Assembly: GCA_013695265.1 (NCBI GenBank)
Contig: JACDAU010000303.1
Location: 1-8,806, forward strand
Length of the DNA stretch: 8,806 nt
Direction: 5' to 3'
From: Chloroflexia bacterium
GTDB lineage: Bacteria; Chloroflexota; Chloroflexia; Thermobaculales; Thermobaculaceae
In this document: piece after piece, positions 1-6,076 of the stretch
Numbering within the stretch: the first letter of the stretch is position 1
Layout: the number at the start of each line of letters is the position of its first letter
Notes under the pieces: generated by a model
The model's input: the letters and a program-made list of their open reading frames with translations, nothing else
Told to the model about the DNA's origin: nothing
Database searches by the model: none
Position numbers and translations under genes: made by a program

Positions 1-302
1 CTCCCAGCACAACACGACGCGACGTGGGAAGCTTCGACATCTCGGTACTCGTCCAGGAAGATACTGGATTCTCTGCTGTGCAGCAGGCAATCGCGGAGAC
101 ACTGGGGCCCGATCTGATCGCCGTGCATCTGATCGACATCTACGCGGACAAGAGTCTCGGCAAGAATCGCCGGAGCCTGGCCTTTCGTGTCGTGTATGCG
201 TCATCCCGCGGCGAACCCAGAACGGTCTGGGAGGAGGTGGGCGGCCACGTGGAGCGCAAGTTGGACGCCGTCGTCAGAGAGGGAGCGCCCAATAGCGCAT
301 AG
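1..302 (+). CDS. pheT: C-terminal part of phenylalanine--tRNA ligase beta subunit (FDX-ACB domain), 5' end outside window
   Basis: The open frame enters from the left edge (codons start at base 3) and stops at TAG 300-302, giving about 99 residues. The segment fits the ferredoxin-fold anticodon-binding (FDX-ACB) domain that ends bacterial PheT. It has an early TTRRD motif, a beta strand (FDISVLV), a helix, then LIDIYADKSLG followed by the characteristic RSLAFRVVY strand, and a final amphipathic helix. In the enzyme this domain contacts the anticodon stem of tRNA-Phe; PheT pairs with PheS to charge tRNA-Phe in the cytoplasm. The usual DRTLTDEEV stretch is altered here (GEPRTVWEEV), so the match is by fold pattern more than exact motif. 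A GTG at base 24 could look like a start, but the homology runs upstream of it, so this is a partial gene. Another FDX-ACB protein is possible. Confidence 0.62.
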   Translation, partial: PSTTRRDVGSFDISVLVQEDTGFSAVQQAIAETLGPDLIAVHLIDIYADKSLGKNRRSLAFRVVYASSRGEPRTVWEEVGGHVERKLDAVVREGAPNSA

Positions 303-329
303 CGGGCCGTGAAGCCAACGGTCGTCAGT

Positions 330-343
330 GCACGACGTCGTGC
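330..343. other. 14-bp perfect palindrome upstream of the dehydrogenase gene
   Basis: GCACGACGTCGTGC is its own reverse complement and lies 75 bases before the dehydrogenase start, in the 115-base gap after the pheT tail. It could be an operator for a dimeric regulator or a hairpin at the end of the pheT transcript. No T-run follows, so an intrinsic terminator is unlikely. I see no convincing -35/-10 pair nearby. Confidence 0.3.
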
Positions 344-417
344 GGCGTCGAGGCGCTTGGCACGCGGTGTGCCTTTGCGAAGGTGAAAGTAGCGCACAGG
401 ACGCAGAGGAGGAATCA

Positions 418-1185
418 ATGGCGGGAAGACTACAAGGTAAGACGGCGCTCGTCACCGGCGCGGATAGTGGTATTGGTCAAGCAATTGCGATCAAGTTCGG
501 CGATGAGGGCGCGACAGTTGTCGTCCACTACGGTAACGATCAGGAGGGTGCCCAGAACACCGTCGAGCAGATAAAGAGCGGCGGCAGCGATGCCCAGGCT
601 ATGCAGGCTGACCTGGCGGACCCATCCAATGCGCTGGCGCTGTACGACCAGGCGAAGCAGGCGCTCGGGACCATCAACATCCTGGTGAACTGCGCGGGCA
701 CGGGCGAGGCCGCGGAAAGCCCCCTGGAACTCCCATTGGAGGACTTCCAGCGCGTCTTGAACATCGACCTGGTAAGTCCGTGGGTTCTCGCTCAGGCTGC
801 CGCGAGGGATATGAGCCACAGCGGCGGCGGCGCAATCGTGAACATCACCTCGGTCCACGAGGAGATACCAGGCTCCGGCGTGGCCTACTGCGCGGCAAAG
901 GGCGGTTTACGGAATGTTACCCGCTCCCTTGCGCCCGTGGTCGCCGCGCAGGGCGTGCGCGTAAACAACATCGCGCCGGGCATGATCCAGACGCCGATGA
1001 CGCAGGAATCGCTGGAGGATCCCGAGAGTGCGCGGCAGGCCGTGCAGCGCATCCCGATGCGGCGCCCCGGGCAGCCCGAGGAGATCGCGAACGTCGCGCT
1101 GCTGCTCGCGTCCGATGAGGCGAGCTATGTGACCGGGAGCACCTACTTCGTGGACGGCGGCCTGATGCAAAGCGTCGGGTCGTAG
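418..1185 (+). CDS. Short-chain dehydrogenase/reductase, glucose 1-dehydrogenase-like
   Basis: A 255-residue classical SDR, the usual family length. It has the Rossmann glycine motif TGADSGIG (13-20), the adenine-contacting DLAD (65-68), NCAG (91-94), and the complete active-site tetrad N115, S145, Y157 (YCAAK) and K161. PGMIQTPM follows the active site and FVDGGL ends the protein. The stretch ITSVHEEIPG around the catalytic Ser resembles the SVHE-x-IP signature of Bacillus-type glucose 1-dehydrogenases, so NAD(P)-dependent oxidation of a sugar or polyol is the best guess. The substrate is unproven, because many 3-oxoacyl reductase-like SDRs look alike. After strand 2 it reads HYGN where glucose dehydrogenases usually have an Arg, which may favour NAD over NADP. 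The start is ATG 418: GAGGAGG at 406-412 sits 5 bases before it. A GTG at 328 would add 30 non-family residues. It appears to be a stand-alone gene. Confidence 0.85.
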   Translation: MAGRLQGKTALVTGADSGIGQAIAIKFGDEGATVVVHYGNDQEGAQNTVEQIKSGGSDAQAMQADLADPSNALALYDQAKQALGTINILVNCAGTGEAAESPLELPLEDFQRVLNIDLVSPWVLAQAAARDMSHSGGGAIVNITSVHEEIPGSGVAYCAAKGGLRNVTRSLAPVVAAQGVRVNNIAPGMIQTPMTQESLEDPESARQAVQRIPMRRPGQPEEIANVALLLASDEASYVTGSTYFVDGGLMQSVGS

Positions 1186-1188
1186 TTG

Positions 1189-1202
1189 ACGTGCATGCAC
1201 GT
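1189..1202. other. 14-bp perfect palindrome just after the dehydrogenase stop
   Basis: ACGTGCATGCACGT reads the same on both strands and begins 4 bases after the dehydrogenase stop codon. Its position fits a weak 3' hairpin or a protein-binding site. It differs in sequence from the palindrome at 330-343. No T-run follows. Confidence 0.3.
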
Positions 1203-1259
1203 TCGCTTGAGCACTCGCCCCGACCGGTATCAAGGGTGATTGAGCCCACACTCGTAGTG

Positions 1260-1286
1260 GCGTTCATTTGAACCCCAAATGAACGC
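1260..1286. repeat. 11-bp perfect inverted repeat, 5-base loop
   Basis: GCGTTCATTTG (1260-1270) and CAAATGAACGC (1276-1286) are exact reverse complements separated by AACCC. The site lies in the 315-base gap between the dehydrogenase and the lipoprotein gene (1186-1500). RNA from either strand would fold into a strong hairpin. It is 75 bases past the dehydrogenase stop and lacks a T-tract, so it is either a non-canonical transcript end, an operator, or part of a dispersed repeat. A looser arm pair, AGCGCCG (1352-1358) with CGGCGCT (1385-1391), lies further right. Otherwise I see no gene in the gap. Confidence 0.5.
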
Positions 1287-1393
1287 TCTCACCGGCTTGA
1301 TGTCGTGTTGGTGTGAGTACATCTCGTGCCAAATGGAAGCTCCGTGCCTGTAGCGCCGAGCGAGGTCGCCATATCGCCCGATCCCGGCGCTGC

Positions 1394-1423
1394 TTGCACC
1401 CTGCCTCCCGCGACGGCTAGAAT
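1394..1423 (+). promoter_or_regulatory. Candidate sigma70-type promoter for the lipoprotein gene
   Basis: TTGCAC (1394-1399), 18 bases, then TAGAAT (1418-1423). The -10 matches the consensus at 5 of 6 bases and the -35 at 3 of 6. Transcription from about 1430 would give a leader of roughly 70 bases before the lipoprotein start at 1501. It sits just after the longer-range inverted repeat at 1352-1391. The assignment rests on sequence resemblance and position only. Confidence 0.35.
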
Positions 1424-1500
1424 GCCACGTCCCCGAACCCGCAGAGCCGGGCTGGGTGGGTTTGCTTTGTAGCAGCCGTATGGAAAGGGAACTTATCTTC

Positions 1501-3018
1501 ATGTCCTTTGCGCAACGTATTCTCGCACTCGTGCTCCTCGCCATTGTTCTTACCGCGTGTGGCGGATCGCAGGACCGTCCAGCGGCTACCACCGTCTCCT
1601 CGCAGGGGACCGGCGACCCCACTGCCGCCGCGACCAGCACCGAAACAACGGACGTTCCGCAAGGCGCGGCTGCGACGAGTGAGCCGATCGCGACGGAAAC
1701 GACGACATCCGCTGGCGACGACGCCGTTACGACCACCGAGCCGACGCAGCCAGCACCCACCCCCACGCAGGCGGAAGCCAATCCGACCGAGGCGGTCGTA
1801 CCGACTGAGGAGCCAACGGCCGAGAAGGCGCCCTCCACTGGAGCGGCGCACAGCGGCACAGTCGTCGATGCTTCTGGCAAGCCGGTTGCCCATGCACTTG
1901 TCTACGCGGGAACGGAGTACGTCCGCACCGACGCGCGCGGCAGGTTCACGGCGAAGACGCCCAACGGCGTAAAAGATCTCACGGTGATGGCGCCCGGCTT
2001 CAAGAAGATGTCCCAGCCGCTGCGCGGGCCGAACGTGGGCACAGTGAAGCTGGAACCGTTCGTCGCGAAGGGCGTGTACGTCTCCGGCATCGGCGATGAC
2101 AGCGTGCGTAAGCGCTTCTATGGGCTGATGGACGATACTGAGCTGAATGCGATCGTGATAAACGTGAAGAACGACGATGGGAGAGTTTTTACCAGCAAGG
2201 TGCCGCTCGCCCAGGAGAGCGGTGCGAGTTACGAGGATTTTCAACTCAAGGATGTCGTCGCCGACATGCATAAGCGGGGAATCTACGTCATCGGCCGCTT
2301 CACGACGTTCCGCGATCCAGCTTTGGTGGATGCCCGGCCCGACCTGGCGGTGCACACGACAAGTGGGAACGTATGGACCGACGCGAAGGGGCATAAGTGG
2401 GTGGATCCATATAATCGCAAGGTGTGGGAGTACTTCGGTGACCTGGGCGCGGAGATCGCCGCATCCGGCATCGATGAGATCCAGTTTGACTATGTCCGCT
2501 TTCCGACGGAGGGCGACTTCGATATCATCAAGTTTCAGAAACCAAGCACCCGCGTGAATCGCCCCCCGACCATCGATGCATTTCTGGGCTATATGGCGGC
2601 CCGATTGCGCCCGCATCAGATATTCATCTCGGCGGATACGTTCGGCCTGACCATCGTCAGCGACAAGGAACAGGGCACGGGGCAGAACCTGGAGCTGCTC
2701 GCGAAGCATCTCGACTACTACTCCCCGATGATCTACCCGGACCACTACGGCCCCGGCTCGTTCGGTTACAACGAGCCCTCAGCGTACCCGTACGAGGTGA
2801 TCTATCAGAGCGTCGAGCGCGCCCAGCAGCGGCTGAAGGGCACGGGCGTTCTTGTGCGGCCGTATCTTTCCGCCTTCAAGGACACCCAGTACGGCCAGCC
2901 GTTCGGCCTGCCGCAGTTCATCGCGCAGAAGAAGGGGGCGGAGGAAGCCGGGGCGCACGGCTGGATCTACTGGAACGCCGGACTCATCTACCCCGACGCG
3001 CTCTTCGAACCGGAGTAA
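1501..3018 (+). CDS. Lipoprotein with carboxypeptidase-regulatory-like domain and DUF4015 putative glycoside hydrolase domain
   Basis: 505 residues. A lipoprotein signal peptide ends in the lipobox LTAC, with lipidated Cys20. A Thr/Pro/Glu-rich tether (about 21-115) follows. Residues about 118-187 resemble a carboxypeptidase-regulatory-like beta sandwich (SGTVVDASGKPV... TDARGRF). From about 190 to the end runs a DUF4015 (PF13200) TIM-barrel-like domain: it opens with KGVYVSG, has the family hallmark IQFDYVRFP (D330), then SADTFGL, YYSPMIYPDHY (406-416) and GWIYWNAG (487-494) at the last strand. It is therefore probably an outward-facing, membrane-tethered enzyme acting on a polysaccharide. 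The D330 strand is the obvious catalytic candidate, but activity for this family is inferred from fold. The start is ATG 1501: AAAGGGA lies 10 bases upstream and the signal peptide fits. ATG 1480 would add MERELIF ahead of the signal peptide. The small domain and tether may hold the barrel away from the membrane. Confidence 0.85.
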   Translation: MSFAQRILALVLLAIVLTACGGSQDRPAATTVSSQGTGDPTAAATSTETTDVPQGAAATSEPIATETTTSAGDDAVTTTEPTQPAPTPTQAEANPTEAVVPTEEPTAEKAPSTGAAHSGTVVDASGKPVAHALVYAGTEYVRTDARGRFTAKTPNGVKDLTVMAPGFKKMSQPLRGPNVGTVKLEPFVAKGVYVSGIGDDSVRKRFYGLMDDTELNAIVINVKNDDGRVFTSKVPLAQESGASYEDFQLKDVVADMHKRGIYVIGRFTTFRDPALVDARPDLAVHTTSGNVWTDAKGHKWVDPYNRKVWEYFGDLGAEIAASGIDEIQFDYVRFPTEGDFDIIKFQKPSTRVNRPPTIDAFLGYMAARLRPHQIFISADTFGLTIVSDKEQGTGQNLELLAKHLDYYSPMIYPDHYGPGSFGYNEPSAYPYEVIYQSVERAQQRLKGTGVLVRPYLSAFKDTQYGQPFGLPQFIAQKKGAEEAGAHGWIYWNAGLIYPDALFEPE

Positions 3019-3029
3019 AGCCGGGCATC

Positions 3030-3053
3030 ATCGGGGCGGAGAACTGTCCCGAT
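3030..3053. terminator. Hairpin between convergent genes, possible bidirectional terminator
   Basis: ATCGGGGC (3030-3037) pairs with GTCCCGAT (3046-3053) across an 8-base loop, with one G-U pair. It lies in the 47-base gap between the lipoprotein stop and the converging hydrolase stop, where a shared terminator is expected. No T-run is present on either side, so termination strength is doubtful. Confidence 0.35.
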
Positions 3054-3065
3054 CCCGTCGGATCC

Positions 3066-3743
3066 CTACCCATCCCGTGGTGGCGCAAGCTGCCCGCGCA
3101 GGAAGCGTACAGTGCGCTCCCAGGCCAACGTTGCCGATTCGGCGTGGTAGCTCTCGGGGTGGTTGTCCTCGAAGAACCAGTGGCCGGCTTCGGGATACAG
3201 GTGAATCGTCACCTCGCGTCCTGCGGCCCTCATGTCGGCTTCCATTTCACGGACGCCCTCACGGGGTTCCCATTCGTCCACCTCGGCGAAGTGTCCCTGG
3301 TAGCTTGCGTGTGCGGCATTGAAGTCGCCCCCCGCCGCGCCATAGTACAGGACGACCGCGGCAACCGCGTCCGGCATCTCCGTCGATAGCGTCACCGCCC
3401 AGGCGGCCCCCATCGAGAAGCCAATCACGCCCAGTTTGTCTCCCGCGACGGCGGAATGCTCCTGCAAGCGGTCGACCGCGAGCGTGGCGCGTCGGTGCAT
3501 CTGAGGGAACTCCTGCTCTCCCATGAGACGTTCCGCGTCCTCGACCGTTGCAGCCGTCGGTCCGCCGTACAGGTCGGGCGCCAGCGCGACGAAGCCCTCG
3601 CCAGCCAGTCGGTCGCACAAGCCCCGGAAGAACGGAGTCAGCCCCCACCACGCGTGCAGCACCAGCACGCCCGGCCCGCGCCCGCTCTCAGGTACTGCCA
3701 GATACCCACGCCCCGCCGTTTCGTCCGCTCCAGAATCGAGCAA
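3066..3743 (-). CDS. Dienelactone hydrolase family protein (alpha/beta hydrolase)
   Basis: 225 residues, close to the family's usual 230-250. The alpha/beta hydrolase order is clear: VLVLHAWWGL (26-35), APDLYGG (55-61), nucleophile elbow GFSMGA with Ser110, GHFAEVDEWEP with Asp156, and YPEAGHWFFED with His188. These align with the Cys-Asp-His triad of dienelactone hydrolase, but the nucleophile is Ser, not Cys. It also has His30 where chlorocatechol-type enzymes carry the Glu that tunes the Cys. That places it in the broad HAWWGL branch of the family, likely a soluble carboxylesterase of unknown substrate rather than a true dienelactone hydrolase. Start: TTG at 3743-3741, because a strong AGGAGGAGG lies 6 bases upstream and the conserved part begins just after. 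Longer in-frame starts add non-homologous residues. It reads toward the lipoprotein gene (convergent). Confidence 0.82.
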   Translation of the reverse strand: MLDSGADETAGRGYLAVPESGRGPGVLVLHAWWGLTPFFRGLCDRLAGEGFVALAPDLYGGPTAATVEDAERLMGEQEFPQMHRRATLAVDRLQEHSAVAGDKLGVIGFSMGAAWAVTLSTEMPDAVAAVVLYYGAAGGDFNAAHASYQGHFAEVDEWEPREGVREMEADMRAAGREVTIHLYPEAGHWFFEDNHPESYHAESATLAWERTVRFLRGQLAPPRDG

Positions 3744-4030
3744 TGGTTTCCTCCTCCTGCACCGAGTGTTTCCGTGAGCGTGAGCGTACCATGGCAGCGG
3801 TTGGGATACTTGCTGCGCATCATGACGAAGTCCACAGTTGTGGCTGGGGCGCCCGCCTCCCGCAAGCATGAGCGTGGAGCGGGTGATAGAATGTCTGATT
3901 GCGGATGTGCGAGGACCCGGCGTGGAGAGGTCCCCGGGAATTTCCGAGAGGTTCATAGCGAGCGAGCGCTACAGTCAGGCGAGACACGGCCCTGACCCTC
4001 CTCCCCATGTTGGGAGATGACTGGCTTGCG
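3744..4030. other. 287-base intergenic region upstream of the dienelactone hydrolase family gene
   Basis: I find no gene here. On the minus strand TGGTACGCT (3791-3783) has the form of an extended -10 element (TGnTAnnnT) and would give a leader of about 33 bases to the TTG start; no good -35 accompanies it. CCACA-GT-TGTGG (3832-3843) is a short inverted repeat upstream of it and could be an operator. Just past the response-regulator stop are two modest hairpins: CTCCC/GGGAG (4001-4016) and GTCAGG/CCTGAC (3974-3996). These could end that transcript, though neither has a T-run. Confidence 0.3.
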
Positions 4031-4408
4031 TCATTGTTTGATGTAGTGCCTCACCTTTTGCAGCAGCAGCACCCGAGCCACCGGCTTTTGGAGGTAGTCC
4101 ACGCAACCGACCTGCAACGCGCGCTTGTGATCCTCGCTCATCACGTGGGACGCGGTGAGCGCAATGACCGGGATATCGGTGGTGTCGGGATTACTCTTAA
4201 GGTTCTCCGTCGTCTGGTAGCCGTCCATGAGCGGCATGTGCAGGTCCATCAGGATGAGGTTCGGCTTCTCGGCGTTTGCCACCTGTAGAGCCTCCACGCC
4301 ATTCGCAGCTGTAAGGATCTCAAAGTCGCCCTCGAGCTCGATTGTATCGCGCAGGAGTTCCCGCCCGGTCGCGTTGTCGTCGACAACAAGTATCTTTCCC
4401 TCGGTCAC
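4031..4408 (-). CDS. Single-domain response regulator (CheY-like receiver)
   Basis: 125 residues: one receiver (REC) domain and no output domain. The acidic pair D10-D11 follows the first strand KILVVDD. The phospho-acceptor is D55 in LILMDLHMPLMDG. The switch residues are T85 (VIALTAS) and Y105, and the conserved Lys is K108 in YLQKP. All active-site residues are present, so it should accept phosphate from a histidine kinase. With no DNA-binding part it presumably acts by protein-protein contact or as a phosphorelay shuttle, as DivK/CheY-type proteins do. No kinase lies in the window. Start: GTG 4408 with GAGGAGG five bases upstream. The ATG at 4450 overlaps the -10 box of the promoter and is therefore not usable from that promoter. 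The gene sits 60 bases downstream of the anchored hydrolase on the same strand. Confidence 0.88.
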   Translation of the reverse strand: MTEGKILVVDDNATGRELLRDTIELEGDFEILTAANGVEALQVANAEKPNLILMDLHMPLMDGYQTTENLKSNPDTTDIPVIALTASHVMSEDHKRALQVGCVDYLQKPVARVLLLQKVRHYIKQ

Positions 4409-4448
4409 CCGGTCCTCCTCGCAAAGTGCTTGCTCCTTCGTCGGCCTC

Positions 4449-4477
4449 ATTATAGACCGAAGGCGGAGCTAAGTCAG
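4449..4477 (-). promoter_or_regulatory. Promoter of the response-regulator gene
   Basis: Read on the minus strand: CTGACT (4477-4472; 4 of 6 to the -35 consensus), 17 bases, then a perfect TATAAT (4454-4449). Transcription should begin near 4442, leaving about 35 bases before GTG 4408 with its Shine-Dalgarno at the right distance. The -35 overlaps the stop region of the upstream hydrolase gene (4471-4469), so the regulator can be expressed independently of it. This is the best promoter match I see in the window. Confidence 0.7.
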
Positions 4478-5605
4478 GCGGAGGAGAATCTGGAACATGT
4501 GTCGGTACAGCTTCAAACCCTCCCGGGTAAGCACTAGTGGGTTCTCGATGCCCGTCGGTTCCACGTGACGGAACATCTGCACCTCCGTCAGGTGCCGATC
4601 GCGGGATTGCGTGGCGGCTCGGTAGAACGCCCGCGATTCAGTGTGCGGAATAATGGCGTCATCCACATCGTGCAATAGGAACAGCTCCGTGCGCAACCCG
4701 TCGATCTCGGCGCTTGGCGAAATCGCCTGAAGTGTGCGCTTCGTCGTGGCCGGCAACGCCGCGAGCAGCGCCGGCACCCGAGCGGGATCACGGTTTATGA
4801 GCAACTCGGCCACGCTTCTCCCCTCCGCGCTGAGGCCTGGCGGGATCTGGATCACCTTGCCCGCGAAGAGCGGCGCGAGCCGTGGCCGGTCGGCTTCCGG
4901 AAGCGTGGGGAGGATCATGTCACGGAACGTTTTGATCGGCACATCATCCGGCGACCACGCGACGCGCTGCCCGGACACGTCAATGCTCCGCACGGTGATG
5001 GCCGCAACGACCGAGCTTGCGTCGTAGTAGCTGCCGAACAGCTCGATCAGCCGCACATCGTTTGCGATGCGCGGATCCGCGGCCCCCAGCGCAACGAGCG
5101 AGCCGCCCGCGCTCACGCCCATGATGCCGACTCGGTCAGGGTCAACGTACTCTTGCGCGGAGAGGTACTTGAACGCCGCGATGACGCCCTCCTTTTCCTC
5201 GGGCACGACGCGGAACCGAGACAGCTCCGGTGAAACGGGGACCATCACGACCACGCCCGCGCGGGCCAGCGCCTTGGAGAGCCGCACCACGTTCGGGTTG
5301 CGCGTTTCTGGCCCGATGCCGATGTAGAAGACAAAGGCGCCGTGCCGTCCATCGCCGGCTGGCCGGTACACGTCCGCGGTGGTGGTGCCGTCAGCAACTG
5401 TATAGGACACCGCGAGCCGCGCAGGCGCCCGCGTTACGAGGCGCAAGGGGTACACCGGCGCGTCGGGAAAGATCTCGACGAGCAGCGCGCCGCTTTTGAG
5501 TGCGACCCTGCCAGGGTGGGTTACCAGGGCTACGGCCAGGAGCACCAGGAACGCGAGCGCCGTGATGCGCAAGCCCTTCGCGACGCGGTGGCGCACTCGC
5601 TTCAT
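4469..5605 (-). CDS. Membrane-anchored alpha/beta hydrolase (esterase-like)
   Basis: 378 residues. A basic N-terminus (KRVRHRVAKGLR) precedes one hydrophobic segment (about 14-28), so the protein is anchored or exported with its catalytic part outside. The alpha/beta hydrolase core begins near 72 with DGTTTADVYRP and FVFYIGIGPET (91-101), followed by GVVVMVP. The nucleophile elbow is GVSAGG with Ser165 (163-168), preceded by YVDPDRVGIMG as in acyl-peptide-hydrolase-type and esterase-type proteins. The acid is Asp316 in HDVDDAIIP and the base His347 in MFRHVEP. The triad is complete, and an insert of about 110 residues between Ser and Asp probably forms a lid. Substrate unknown; carboxyl ester or peptide bond are both possible. 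Start: ATG 5605, five bases after GGGAG; GTG 5611 lies inside that spacing. The next gene on this strand is the response regulator. Confidence 0.8.
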   Translation of the reverse strand: MKRVRHRVAKGLRITALAFLVLLAVALVTHPGRVALKSGALLVEIFPDAPVYPLRLVTRAPARLAVSYTVADGTTTADVYRPAGDGRHGAFVFYIGIGPETRNPNVVRLSKALARAGVVVMVPVSPELSRFRVVPEEKEGVIAAFKYLSAQEYVDPDRVGIMGVSAGGSLVALGAADPRIANDVRLIELFGSYYDASSVVAAITVRSIDVSGQRVAWSPDDVPIKTFRDMILPTLPEADRPRLAPLFAGKVIQIPPGLSAEGRSVAELLINRDPARVPALLAALPATTKRTLQAISPSAEIDGLRTELFLLHDVDDAIIPHTESRAFYRAATQSRDRHLTEVQMFRHVEPTGIENPLVLTREGLKLYRHMFQILLRLT

Positions 5606-5884
5606 TTCCACTCCCTTTTTCCTGTGTAGTCATGACCTGTCGCGCGTGTAGCATGTGCGCAACTATCCGAAGGTTATCATAATGCCCCGATTCGGGCCGT
5701 GCCTTGTGCTCGCGCTGCCGGAGGCAAACATTCGCAGCCGGGACGCGCTTAAGGCATACTGTGATTACAGGATCCGTCGCGGCAGAGAGCGACGCGCTTC
5801 CAGTATGTGGAGCGGGTGCGATGGCGGTGCCGCGATCTCCAGGAACCCCTGAGAGGGATCTCCGGTAATGACAGGGGAGAACCC
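5606..5884. other. 279-base divergent intergenic region between the anchored hydrolase and the sortase
   Basis: No convincing gene. Toward the sortase, TTCGCA (5731-5736), 18 bases, CATACT (5755-5760) is a weak promoter candidate (4 of 6 at each box). CGTCGC (5775-5780) and GCGACG (5789-5794) form a 6-bp stem in the leader. CCCCTG (5846-5851) can pair with CAGGGG (5872-5877), which contains much of the Shine-Dalgarno of the first sortase start and might mask it. CCCGA-T-TCGGG (5686-5696) is a small inverted repeat near the middle. No clear promoter for the hydrolase was found. Confidence 0.3.
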
Positions 5885-6076
5885 GTGAGGAAAACGTACA
5901 TCGGGTCGGTCCTTCTGGCTCTCGGCCTGCTCCTGCTTGGGGCACGGTATGGCGTGTCGGCCATGCAGAAGTCGGGCAAAAACGCTTTCCGAGAAACGGA
6001 GGAGAACCCCGTGAGAAACACACGAGCCGGGGCGGTCGTACTGGCTCTTGGTCTAATCTTGCTCGGGGCGTGGTAT
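5876..6076 (+). repeat. Diverged tandem duplication of the sortase initiation region and membrane anchor
   Basis: Copy 1 (5876-5950) and copy 2 (6001-6076) each contain GGAGAACCC(C), a GTG codon and a hydrophobic anchor. The GTGs are exactly 126 bases (42 codons) apart and share one frame. By hand alignment 47 of 66 bases match from GTG through the TAT codon, and the 23 residues after each start share 14. Many differences are synonymous, so the duplication is old and the encoded helix appears to have been kept. A third, weaker likeness (AGGAACCCCTGAGAG) lies at 5841-5855. Confidence 0.7.

Noticed and set aside
24..302. Complete 92-codon gene starting at GTG 24
   Set aside because: The FDX-ACB-like sequence continues in frame upstream to the window edge (TTRRD), so GTG 24 is an internal Val.
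328..417. Longer N-terminus for the dehydrogenase from GTG 328
   Set aside because: It adds residues outside the SDR fold, while GAGGAGG is correctly placed for ATG 418.
1417..2745. 442-codon open frame on the minus strand
   Set aside because: It is antisense to the lipoprotein gene, has no recognisable domain and a composition typical of a shadow frame in GC-rich DNA. The plus strand has clear domains throughout.
3456..3995. 179-codon plus-strand frame opposite the dienelactone hydrolase
   Set aside because: It is antisense to a gene with a complete catalytic triad, shows no domain, and is Arg/Ser-rich as shadow frames are here.
5655..5852. 65-codon plus-strand frame starting at GTG upstream of the sortase
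   Set aside because: No Shine-Dalgarno and no recognisable motif; it occupies the divergent promoter region.
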